From Salpingoeca rosetta (Eukaryota; Opisthokonta; Choanoflagellata; Craspedida; Salpingoecidae): 12,500 nucleotides of DNA. The notes below the pieces were generated by a model. The model did not search any database. It worked only from the letters and a program-made list of their open reading frames with translations, and had not been told where the DNA came from. Positions 1-10,439 of the stretch are shown piece after piece (position 1 is the stretch's first letter; each line of letters opens with the position of its first letter). The position numbers were made by a program, and so were the translations under genes. The DNA lies in the NCBI RefSeq assembly GCF_000188695.1, contig NW_004754916.1, positions 800,399 through 812,898 of the forward strand. Reading direction: 5' to 3'.

Positions 1-80
1 CCTGCCACGACGTACCATCTCCACCTCCACCACTCCCACCTCCACGTCCATCTCACCTCCACGTCCACCTCACCCCTCAG
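1..80 (+). other. 3' end of a UBA2 intron
   Basis: A pyrimidine-rich CCACCT-type stretch ends in CAG at 78-80, immediately before an in-frame UBA2 exon. No coding potential is visible. It reads as the polypyrimidine tract and acceptor of an intron whose donor lies before the window. Confidence 0.7.
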
Positions 81-266
81 GTGTATCTGTCGCGGACTGC
101 GATGGGCGCTGGCCGGCGCGTCGTCAACCCGGTCCCCATCAGCGCTCCAAACCCAAAGGTGCATCTCGCTTGTGTGGATACACCCCTCGTGTTCATGGAA
201 GGCTGGCATTTGTTGGTGCTCAACGTGATCATTGGTTGATTTTTCATTGTGACACGCTTCCATTAA

Positions 267-352
<86 letters not shown>

Positions 353-1167
353 CCGCTGCCACCCCAGTGCTATGTGTGCGGAGAGCGGGCGCAGGTGACG
401 GTGCGGCTGGATCCCTCGCGCGTGACTGTGGAGACGCTCGCCGAGCAGCTGCTGAAGAAAGACTTGTCGCTCGTTGCGCCCGTGGTGGTCCTGGCGTCCG
501 GTGCCGAGATGATCGCCGCGCCAGAGGACGAGGAGGAGGAACACATCCTCAAGACAAAGGTGCCTGTATGCACAACTGCTCACGGTGCTGCTGCTACTAC
601 TGCTGCTGTTATTATTCTTGTTGCTACCGTTGTTGCTGCTGCGTCTTGCAACGCTCCGACCCACGCCCAAACGTCTCCTCACACCCACTCCACCTGCAAA
701 CACACACACACACACAAACACACGCACACAAACACACACGCATACACACACACACACACGCACGCACGCGCGCTCTCCCTACACAGGTGTATCCGCGGAC
801 GTTGGCGTCGTTTGGTATCCGTGACGGCACGGCGTGCTCGGTGATGGACGATATGCAGGCCAACTTCAAGTTGTCGCTCGTGTTCCGGCAGGCCGACGAG
901 CACGACCCAGACACCCCATACGAGATTGTCGCAGACACAAGCACCGCTGCCAACAACGACGGCAATGGTGTTGGTGATGGTGATGAGGGCGATGAGGCGG
1001 AGCGTGGTGCCTCGAGTGCTGCAGCTGAGAAGAGAAAGCACTCGCCAAGCCCGCCACCGCCTACGACAACCACGACCACGACAACGCAAGACGTCGGTGA
1101 CGGCACGACAACCACCACCAGCGACGCTCTCGCTGACAAGACTCCCGCCAAGAAGAGCAAGGCGTGA
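81..1167 (+). CDS. UBA2: SUMO-activating enzyme subunit 2 (UBA2/SAE2), C-terminal part, 5' end outside window
   Basis: UBA2 is the catalytic half of the SUMO E1 (with SAE1/AOS1) and passes SUMO to UBC9. Coding exons are 81-158, 368-559 and 787-1167, all joined in phase 0 at GT-AG introns; the frame is open throughout and ends at TGA 1165-1167. The first exon ends APNPK and the second opens CYVC, which matches the second CxxC of the structural zinc site in UBA2. Next comes VTVRLDPSRVTVETL and a ubiquitin-fold domain that ends near FGIRDGTACSVMDD and LSLVFRQ. The last ~85 residues are low-complexity, acidic then Ser/Thr-rich, with basic patches EKRKHS and PAKKSKA that could act as nuclear localisation signals. 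The adenylation domain and catalytic Cys lie upstream of the window. I am confident of the family; exon limits rest on frame and splice consensus. Confidence 0.88.
269..348 (+). repeat. (AC)40 perfect microsatellite in a UBA2 intron
   Basis: Eighty bases of uninterrupted AC lie in the intron 159-367, ending 19 nt before the acceptor AG at 366-367. It is the longest perfect dinucleotide run in the window. Confidence 0.97.
585..647 (+). repeat. CTG/TTG-type trinucleotide-rich stretch in a UBA2 intron
   Basis: An imperfect run of CTG, CTA and TTG triplets occupies the 5' half of the intron 560-786. It has no coding role in the UBA2 frame. Confidence 0.7.
700..772 (+). repeat. Imperfect CA-rich tract before an acceptor in UBA2
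   Basis: CACACA with occasional AAACA, CGCA and TACA interruptions fills the 3' part of the intron 560-786, just upstream of the acceptor at 785-786. Confidence 0.9.
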
Positions 1168-1186
1168 TGCCTGTACCCTGTGCATG

Positions 1187-1244
1187 TCTGTGTGTCTGTG
1201 TCTGTGTGTGTGCGTCTGTGTGTGTCTGTGTGTGTGTGTGTGTG
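1187..1244 (+). repeat. GT-rich 3' UTR of UBA2
   Basis: A TGTGTCTGTG-type imperfect repeat fills most of the 3' UTR between the stop codon and AATAAA. On the transcript this is a UG-rich element placed before the poly(A) hexamer. Confidence 0.8.
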
Positions 1245-1251
1245 GTACAAC

Positions 1252-1257
1252 AATAAA
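1252..1257 (+). terminator. UBA2 polyadenylation signal AATAAA
   Basis: A canonical AATAAA hexamer lies 85 nt after the UBA2 stop. It follows a GT-rich 3' UTR (about 1187-1244) and precedes the start of the next gene by only 99 nt. Confidence 0.75.
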
Positions 1258-1356
1258 GGTCCCAAATCCAAACCCAAACAAACAAACAAAAAACACACCT
1301 GTGGCCATAATCTTGCATCAGATCATTTGACGCGGAACGAAAAAAAAAGTAAACTG
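1258..1356 (+). promoter_or_regulatory. Very short UBA2-CPD intergenic gap (3' end, promoter and 5' UTR compressed)
   Basis: Only 99 bases separate the UBA2 poly(A) hexamer from the first CPD ATG. The stretch is A-rich (AAACAAACAAACAAA, then a run of A at 1341-1348). I see no TATA box. A TTGCATCAG at about 1312-1320 could serve as a splice acceptor for an upstream leader exon, but nothing proves this. Confidence 0.45.
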
Positions 1357-1476
1357 ATGACGACAACAGCCAAGAAGATGGCGAGCGCTGCTCCGATGCT
1401 TCGTCGTGGTGCGCTGCTGCTGCTGGCGGTAGCTGCGGTTGTCGTGGCGTGTGCGCTGCTGGACGGCGTGCACGGC
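1357..1476 (+). other. CPD signal peptide
   Basis: Residues 1-40 contain RR followed by a hydrophobic core rich in Leu, Ala and Val (about residues 19-35), then DGVHG/AES as a likely cleavage point. This targets the protein to the ER lumen and agrees with the C-terminal transmembrane helix (type I topology). Confidence 0.8.
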
Positions 1477-2010
1477 GCCGAAAGCGCCCCTGCAATTGAC
1501 ACATCCAAGTACCAGACCAATGCTGAGCTGAAGGCGTTGCTGCAAGACCTCACCTCCGAGTACCCGCATCTTGCCACGCTGGACACCATTGGCCAGTCCA
1601 TCGAGGGCGAAGACTTGTGGTTCATGAGAATCAAGTCGGATGCTCTGTCGGAGGACGATGCCAAACTACGACCCATGATGAAGTGGATCGGCAACATGCA
1701 CGGCAATGAAGCCGTTGGGCGCCAAGTCCTCATCTACTTCATCCAGTACCTTCTGTTCAACTATGGCTCGGACAGGAGAGTGACGCAGCTGGTGGATGCG
1801 ACCGACATCTACATCATGCCGTCCATGAACCCAGATGGCTTTGCCAAGGGCCTGAGCAACATGCAGTGCTTGGGCGTGTACGGTCGCTCCAATCACAACG
1901 GTGTCGACCTCAACCGCAACTTCCCCGACCAATACCTTCCAAAGCCCCGAAACGAGATTCAGCCAGAGACCAAGGTCAGGCGTTGTGTGTTGTGGGTGGG
2001 TGGGTGGGAG

Positions 2011-2090
<80 letters not shown>

Positions 2091-3237
2091 GTGGGTGGGA
2101 GACTGTGTGTGTGTTGTGGGTTGTGTTTGTTGTGTGTGTAGGGGTATTCAGTAGACACAAATCTTTGCTGCTTCGACAGCTCTTCAAGCTCTTCATGCAC
2201 CGTGCTTGCATGCACATGTCCCTCTTGGTCATCTCCACCTCTCAAACTCACGTTCCAACGCACCCGCACTCTCGCAGCTGCTGATGAACTGGATCAAGTC
2301 CAACCCCTTTGTGCTCTCTGCCAACCTGCACGGCGGCTCCCTCGTTGCAAGGTCTGGTCCAATGCGGTGATTTCACCCTCATGTGCACAACCACGATCTG
2401 AGATACACACTCTCACACGCTTGCACTCTGACAAACGACAGCAACAGCAACAACACATACACACTCGCTTACTCACACACACACACACGCACGCACACAC
2501 ACGCACGCGCACACACTTTCCCTCCCCTCTTCCCCCTCATCACCACCACAGCTACCCGTTTGACTCGAGCGAGACGGGCCACAGCGTGTACAGCCGAGCA
2601 CCCGACGATGACATCTTCAAACACCTCGCGCGCACATACGCAGACAACCACAGAACCATGCACACCTTCAAGGTCCGTATATATGTGTGTGTGTGTGAGA
2701 GAGAGAGAGAGTGTGTGTGTGTGTGTGTGTGTGTGTGGTCCTTGAGAAGCCTGTGTTCGCCCATGTACCTCATGAACACACACACACACACACATACAAA
2801 CACACACACACACACAGAACAAGCCGTGCGGCGTCGGGGACGAGAGCGGGTTTGACCACGGCATCACCAACGGTGCCGACTGGTACAGCCTGACTGGAGG
2901 AATGCAGGACTTCAACTACCTGCACTCAAACTGCTTTGAGATCACGGTGGAGCTCTCCTGCTGCAAGTTCCCCTCGCCCAACAAACTCCCGGGCGAGTGG
3001 GAAAACAACCGGCCTGCACTGCTGGCATACACCGAGCAGGTGAGTTGAAGTGAGACCTGTTCGCCTGTGCCAGCTTGCATGTCGCTGTGACGGGGGTTTC
3101 CAATCGATTCTGCTGCTGCTGCTGCTGCTGCCGCCGCAACTACCACTGCTGTTGTATTCCAACACCCCTTTTGTGTGTGCTGCTCCCTCTTGATTCTGTT
3201 CCGCCCTCCCCCCCCCCCCCTCCACGTCTCCAAACCC

Positions 3238-3306
<69 letters not shown>

Positions 3307-6300
3307 AACCATGCCCACGCCCGCCCAACCCCCTCACGGTCTCGGCATCCAACCACCCATCCCCTCCAGGTGCACATGGGCATCAAGGGCGCTGTCACAG
3401 ACGCAGCGACAGGCCTGCCCATTGCTGGCGCGTCGGTCACAGTTGTTGACCGCGAGAACACGGTTGTCACGACAGCAGATGGCGTGTACTGGCGCCTCCT
3501 CCTCCCGGGCTCATATGTGGTGGTGGTCACCGCAAACGGGTACCGCGGCCAGCGCGTGCAGGTGTCTGTGCCGCCAAATGCAAACAACAAGCCGCCGCAG
3601 GCACAGCTTGTCAATGTGCAGCTTCACCCCGAAGGTGACGACGACGACACCAGCGGTGGCACTGACGACGATGGTGGTGATGATGACGATGCGGGGGTGA
3701 TTGACCTGTCGACGGAAACCATCAATGCGCAGCTGCGCGATCTCGTGGACATTTCCCCGCACAACGTGCGTGTGTTTGAACTTCCCGGCGCAACGGTGCA
3801 GGGCACGGCCATCAAAGGCGTTGCGATTGGCAACAACATCAACAGCGACGAGGCGATGACACAGCGCCCAAAGGTCGGCCTGTTTGCTGGCGTGCACGCA
3901 AACGAGGCGGGCGGCACGCACATGCTGCTGCAGTTTGCGCAGAAGCTGCTGACAACGACGCAGGACACAGCTGTGTCTGCGCTGCTGCAGAGCGTGGTGG
4001 TGGAGATTGTGCCGCGGGTCAACCACGACGCCTTTGGTAACGCGGGGTACGGCGACTGCTTTGGCGATGATGGCGCTCTCAACGCGAACGGTGTTGATCT
4101 CCTCTACGACATCTCTGCAGCGTGGGCGAACAAGGCCAGCCACGGTGCTGGCGATGGTGACGACGATGCTGGTGATAATGGTGGCGTTGATGGCATGCAG
4201 CCCGAGACGCTGGCGCTGCTGCGGTGGGTGGAGCAAGAGCGTTTTGCGCTCACGGCGTACTTTGGCGCGGGGCAGTACGGCGTGACGTGGCCCTTCACGG
4301 GCCCTCCGCGTGACAACGGCGACCGGAACCCGGCGCCGGAGGAGGCGCTCTTGCGCAATATTGCGGACAAGTTTGCGGCGGAGTTTGCGTCCTTTTCTCC
4401 GACGCTCGTGCCCATGGCACGTGGGTTCACGTGCGCCCAAACAGATCCAAAGGACAGGTTTACTGAGGTTCGTTTGCACATTGCGTGCACGTCGGGCGTG
4501 TGGTGGTGGTGATGGCGGTGCAGTGTGATGGTAGCGGTGTGGGTGGATTCTGGCTGCAAGCAACGTGTTGTGCTTTTCCATAGATCTTGCTCCTCCACTG
4601 CCAGCCCCCTTGACACACACGCTCACAGACTCTCTCACTTCGAGCGCACACTCACACACTCACTCTCTCACTACAACCGCACTCTCACACATACACACAT
4701 GATTCACTGACACTCGCACACCCGCACAGGACGACGAGCGCCCCGTGATCAGCGGCGGGAGCATGAACGGTTACGAGCTGTACTCGTCCACACACGAGGT
4801 CGACCCCTCCATCAACTTCTTTGGCGACGCCGTGTACACGCGACTCGGCACGCTCCACTTTGACGTGTACCTCGGGTGCTGTCTGTACCCGACCGCAGGT
4901 GAGATGGAGGACATTGCGGACGCGGGCTTCAATCCCACGCGCGATCTCGCCCTCGCTGCCCGCACAGCGCTCATGGGCCGCGTTGTTGTCAAGTCTGTCA
5001 TTGTCGGTGGACCCACGGTTCCCATCGCAGATGCGACGGTGACGCTGATGCCGGCCGATGGCAGCAACACGCGTCCAACGGCGACAACAGCTGCTGACGG
5101 GCGCTTCGTGCGCCTGCTCGCCCCCGGCGCCTACACCGTGCGTGTGTCTGCCAGTGGATATGAGCCACAGTCGCAACTGCTCGACATCACGGCTTCCTCA
5201 AGCGCCAGCTACACCTTTGAGCTTTCCCCGGCCGTCAACCCAGTACCCGTGTCCACCTCCTCATCATCACCATCATCGTCGTCGTCGTCGTCGTCGTCGT
5301 CATCGTCGTCGTCGTCATCCACTCCAACAGGCAGCAGCGCTCCCCCCTCCACCACCACAACAGACGCATCCACCTCGGAGCTGGTGGTGCCGGCAACGCG
5401 GCCCCAGACACCGTCCGGGTTTTCGCTCGTGTTTGAAGGGCGCGCGCCGTTCAACAGTGGACCCGCGCTCCGCTTCACGTCCGCATTTGAGTCACCGGCG
5501 CGTATTGGCGACATCGCCGTTGTGGACGACGTGGACGCGTGCGCAGAGGAGTGCATTGCGCAATCGCTCTGCCGCGGGTTTGTTGCGTACATGCAGTCTG
5601 GACAGATGCACTGCGCCGTGCTGTCGGACCTTGGGAGCGAGGGCGGTGTGTCGACGTCGCTGTTTGCGCTCTCGTATCGCCGTCTTGCCGACGGTGAAAC
5701 AACACCAGTGTCGTCGCACACACACACGAGCACAGCGGCAACAGCAGGAGGAGGCGGCGCAACAACAACAACGACGACAACAACAAGGACAACGACGACA
5801 CCGACAACAGAAAAGGAATCGACTCGCCCGCCGCCGCAGAGCTTCGACACGTCCGTGCACCCCGTCTCCACGACGACGACGACAACAGTGCCGGTGACGG
5901 CGCCACCGCCGCACTCCACAACAACAACGCGGAAGCAGCACGTGACACCGGGCGCAGACGCAACGACAACGACGGTGGACAGCATCAGCAACGAGGAGCT
6001 ACCCAGCTTGGACGACCTCAACTGCCCCCTCACCCTCGACTTTGAGTGCGTTGCGGAAGAGAAGAGAAGAGAAGAGAAGGGGAGAGAAGAGAAGAGAAGA
6101 GAAGGGGAGAGAAGAGAAGAGGGGAAGGGGTAGCTTTCTTTCTTTGTGTGTGTATTTTGTTTGTCTGTGTGTGTGTGTGTTGTTTTGTTTCTCTGTATTT
6201 GGTTGGTTGGTTGGTTGGTCCATTGCCCATCACACACCCAAATTTGCTCATCGCTATTCTTCTCTTCCGCAGCCACCACGACGAGCAGCAAGTCCGCGAG

Positions 6301-7199
6301 TTCTTTGCATCTGCTGTCTCCCATTTCCCGCACCTCGCTGCAGCCTCAACCATCGGTCAGTATCACGGACAGAGCGTGTGTGTGTGTGCGTGTGTCTGTG
6401 TGTGTGCGTGTGTCTGTGTGTATGTGCGTCGCTTGTCCAACTGCATTTCTCTGAGCCGTGTGCCTGTGCTGCCCACCTGCTTGCTTCTTTCTTTGACGCT
6501 TGTGCTTCTCCCTCCTCCACCTTGCGTGGTTTTTGATGTGGTCACGGCTCTGTTTTCCACTTCAGGCAAATCGGAGGAGCGACGTGACGTGTGGGCGCTG
6601 CAGGTTGGTGATCACATGCACACCCGCAATCATGGTTCCACCATGATGCCTCGTAACTCGGTCAACGCCTGCTATTTGCCATTCTATGTTTCAACAGGCT
6701 TTACCACTTGCACTCGCATTCCCACTCACTCACTCACTCACGCATTGACGGCTGCCTTAACATGTGCGCCATTCTCACTGGCGTGTCCATGCAGATCACG
6801 GACAATCCCTCCGAGATTGAAGCAGGCGAGCCGTTTATGTACTACGTGGGCAACATTCACGGGAACGAGGTACCGTGACATTGTCTGTGGCTTGTGATGC
6901 CGTGTCAACCGTGAGGCTTGTGGCGATGGCACGTGTGCATGCATACACTCTCACACACATACATGTACTTTGAATTACCAAATCACTCAATCAATCAATC
7001 AATCAATCACGCACACATTTACACACTCCGCCCACCGAACTCACGCACACCCACGTCGCAGGTGGTTGGGCGGGAGTCACTGCTGCATTTCGTGCGGTTG
7101 CTGCTGTGCGGATATGAGAGCAGCAATCGCATTGCTCGCCTCGTCGACAACACCCACCTCTACGTTGTCCCGTCCATCAACCCAGGTAACATGCGCGCT

Positions 7200-7235
<36 letters not shown>

Positions 7236-8026
7236 TGTTCGTCTGTGCTCTGCTCTTTGTCTGATTATTTCAACTACCTCTTCACCTACTCCTGTGCGTA
7301 TGTTTCCCGCATATTCTATTCCCTTGCGCTTGTGTGCAGATGGATATGCCCGCGCCGCTGCAAATCCCTCCCGCAGCCACTGCACGCAATCGTGAGTGGC
7401 GAACACATCCCTGGCACATACTGCCCTGCTAGTTCAGCCCATTAGCTTTCCAATGGTTGTGTTTCTCACACTCGCTCGCACTCTCATTCGCTCACTCAAT
7501 CAATCAATGGCTCATTTGCTCACTTGTCCTGCTGGTTCACCAACGTGCTGCCCGCCCCTCTAACTTCAGCTTTGACGGCGGTGTTGAGGGGCGCAACAAC
7601 GCCAACGACTTTGATCTGAACCGAAACTTTCCGGACCAGTACAAAGGCCAGATCACGCCCCTGCAACAGGAAACAAAGGTGCATCACCTGTTGTGATGTG
7701 TGTGTGTGTTGTGTGCGTGTGTGTGTGTGTGTGCATGTGTGTGCGTGTGTGTGTGCGTGCGTGTGTGTAATTTTCAGAGACAAGCAACCGCCGTAGTTAT
7801 GTTCTGCGACCATGCCACACATCCTCTCATCCCAACGTGTGCACACGCATGCGACCCCCCCCCCGGCAAAACAATTGCTCACTATGATGTGCTTGTTTTG
7901 CTGCAGGTGATGATGTCGTTTGTGCAGCACCGGCCCTTCGCCCTCTCCGCCAGCCTGCACGGCGGCTCCCTCGTCGCCAGCTACCCCTTTGACGGAACGC
8001 CAAAGAAGTGCGGCAAAGTCACTTGC

Positions 8027-8089
<63 letters not shown>

Positions 8090-8481
8090 TGTGTGTGTGT
8101 GTGTGTGTGGGTGTGGGTGTGGGTGTGGGTGAGTGTGTGTGTGTGTGTATGTGTGTGTGTGTGTGAGTGTGTGTGTGTGTGAGTGAGTGACACCACCACA
8201 AGTTATTGCTGGTCCATTGACTCCCTCTCCCTGTCTCACCTCACATCGCCACCACCACTGCCACGTTGATGCCATCAGCCATTACGGGGTGTCGCGGTCC
8301 CCGGATGACGCGACGTTCAAGCGGTTGGCCAAGGTCTACTCCACCAACCACCGCAAGATGAGCACCACGCCAGTGAGTAGCAGAAATTGGATGTGTTTGC
8401 GCACATGTCTCTGTGTGTCTCCGTGTGTGCGTATATGTGCGTTCTGTCTGTCTGTCTATATATCTATCTGTCTGTCTGCCC

Positions 8482-8513
<32 letters not shown>

Positions 8514-10382
8514 GTCTGTCTGCCAGTGTGTGTGTCCGTGTCTGTGTGCAACTTTACAGCTGTGTCGCTAGCTTTGTCCTGACTGACTCGCGTACTCCTT
8601 TCCCTGTTGTCTGCAGTGCCGGCCTACGGACTATTTCAAGGACGGTATCACCAACGGCGCTGATTGGTACCCGCTGTACGGCGGATTGCAGGTGCGGGGG
8701 GCTGCTGTGCACACATGATGGCGCACATGCACATGCTGTCACCATAGCACACCTGGCGTGTGTGCTTGCGTATGCATGAGTTGTTCACTGTCTGGGACAT
8801 ACACGCACACAACACACAACTAAACACAGCACACACTGTGCTCACCTCATTCATCCAACACACCACCGATGTAACCAACTCGTGTCCTTGCAACGGCTGC
8901 AGGACTGGACGTATCTGCACTCGAACAACATGGAGGTGACGATGGAGCTGTCGTGCTGTAAATTCCCGCAGGCAAACGACCTCAAGCCGTTCTGGCTCGA
9001 CAACAAGATGGCCCTCTTCGCATACGCTGAACACGTGCGTGGTGGACTGAGGTGGCTTGTAATTTGGCTTTGTGTGGTGAATGTGTGTGGGGGGGTGAGA
9101 GTGTGCATGTGTGTGTGTGTGTGTGGGGGGGGGTGAGAGTGTGTGTGTGAGTGAGTGTGTGTTGATCGCACGTACGACTATGAATGCTTTCATGTCGCTT
9201 CAGTCTGACACCAGATCTATGCCTTGTGTATTCCTCGCTTTTACACCGTTGCCACCACCGCCGTCTTGCTGCTGCCTTCCGTGTCCATCCCCAGGTGCAC
9301 ACGGGCGTGAAAGGTTTCGTGCGTGACGCGAAATCGAGCGACCCGCTGCCAAATGTACTGATCACCGTCAGGGGAAACTCAAAGACAGGTGCGTGGCGGG
9401 CGTGGATGGGGCACGGGAGCCGGTGACGTGCTGCATGAGTGTTTTGTGCATGTGTGTGCATATGCATGTGTGTCTGTGTGTGTGTGTGTGTGTGCATGTG
9501 TGTGTGTGTGTGTGTACATGTGTGTGTGTACATGTGTGTGTGTGTGTGTGTATACATGTGTGTATACATGTGTGTATGTGTCTGTGTCTTTGATCGTATG
9601 CCATGCATGTGGGTCCCCGTTGCTCTCAATCAAGTCCTTACACACGAATGCATACAAACGCACACAACACCCGTACAATCGTGCCACTTGCACATCACAC
9701 CAACCAATGCGCCCTGCAGTTGTGTCCTCGTACCATGGTGCGTACTGGCGACTGCTGTCCCCGGGCACGTACAGCATCACCGCCTCTGCCCCCGGATATC
9801 AACACCAGACCAAAGCCGTGACTGTCAAGTGAGTCGCCTGCTCAACGTCACGTGTGTTTCTGTCAGGGTTGCTAGAGAGCTGACATGCGTTTGAGCCGTC
9901 ACTGTTTCGTATGTCTGCTTGTCTGTGTGTATGCTTGTCTGTGTGTATGCTTGTCTCCTTGTCTGCTTGTATGCTTGTCTGCTTGTTTGCTTGTCTGCCT
10001 TTGGGTATGTGTTCGTTCACACATTCGCAAACTACTTGCCACTAACACACACGCCAATCCCAATCCCCCTCCCTTCGCCTGCTGTGTCCGTGGTGTCGCA
10101 ATCAGCTCCTTTGCTGCGTTCTCTGCCGTGATTCTGGACTTTCAACTCGATCGCGCGTCCGATTACGACGCGTTCAAGCACCACTACGTGCGTGTGCACA
10201 ACTACGATGACATTCAAGCGGCGGAGTGGTCCGACGCCGCCGCTGCAGAGGACACCGGTTACAACCTGTCAAACAACGTCAAAGTTGGCATTGCCGTCAC
10301 CTTTGTACGTTCAACATGCAAGGCGGTGGTGTGTGTGTCTGTGTGTGTGTGTGTGTGTGTGCGTGTGTGTGTGGGGGGGGGG

Positions 10383-10439
<57 letters not shown>

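Larger units (their letters stand above)
1477..3039 (+). other. CPD carboxypeptidase domain 1 (catalytically competent M14B), exons 1-4
   Basis: Residues about 48-345. Key M14 residues are visible: zinc ligands H115 and E118 ([10 protein letters not shown]) and H224 ([11 protein letters not shown]); substrate-carboxylate residues R177 (YGRSN) and N186-R187 (DLNRNFPD); Y294 ([13 protein letters not shown]); general base E316 ([13 protein letters not shown]). The motifs match the N/E (regulatory) subfamily of M14, which cleaves C-terminal basic residues. The first 206 codons are one uninterrupted exon. Confidence 0.9.
6011..9034 (+). other. CPD carboxypeptidase domain 3 (catalytically competent), exons 6-16
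   Basis: Residues about 1139-1444. It opens with CPLTLDFD then [11 protein letters not shown], joined across intron 6046-6272. The whole active-site set is present: H1212 and E1215 ([10 protein letters not shown]), R1282 (VEGRNNAN), N1291-R1292 (DLNRNFPD), H1328 ([10 protein letters not shown]), Y1393 ([10 protein letters not shown]) and E1415 ([13 protein letters not shown]). It is split by ten introns, whereas the matching first part of domain 1 is one exon. An extra segment ([14 protein letters not shown]) precedes R1282. Confidence 0.87.
9295..10152 (+). other. CPD transthyretin-like domain 3 (exons 17-19)
   Basis: Residues about 1445-1527: [55 protein letters not shown], ending in AVILDFQL. 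Introns 9389-9719 and 9829-10105 interrupt it; phases 1 and 2 join cleanly. Confidence 0.83.

Noticed and set aside
269..348. CRISPR or telomere-like array
   Set aside because: It is a pure AC dinucleotide run with no spacers or telomeric unit; the other arrays are likewise simple sequence repeats.
624..1308. Two minus-strand open frames over the UBA2 3' end
   Set aside because: They are built from Thr-His and Val-Cys repeats of CA/GT tracts plus the antisense of UBA2 coding sequence.
1180..1356. Upstream in-frame ATG at 1180 as start of CPD
   Set aside because: It lies in the UBA2 3' UTR before the AATAAA and would add a Val-Cys repeat from GT sequence ahead of an obvious signal peptide.
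3511..4659. 382-codon minus-strand open frame opposite CPD exon 5
   Set aside because: It is the antisense shadow of a GC-rich, codon-biased exon; its translation is Arg/His/Leu-rich with no family motif, while the plus strand reads as a recognisable M14 and transthyretin-like protein.
5209..6333. 374-codon minus-strand open frame with poly-Asp and poly-Val
   Set aside because: The runs are reverse reads of the poly-Ser and poly-Thr codons and of the purine tract. It crosses a well-supported exon-intron border and has no domain.
8008..8019. Alternative donor at 8018 (AAA|gtcact) for the CPD exon starting 7907
   Set aside because: It ends in phase 0, but the next exon (8279) needs two carried bases; the donor at 8008 keeps the frame and gives [20 protein letters not shown] like domain 1.
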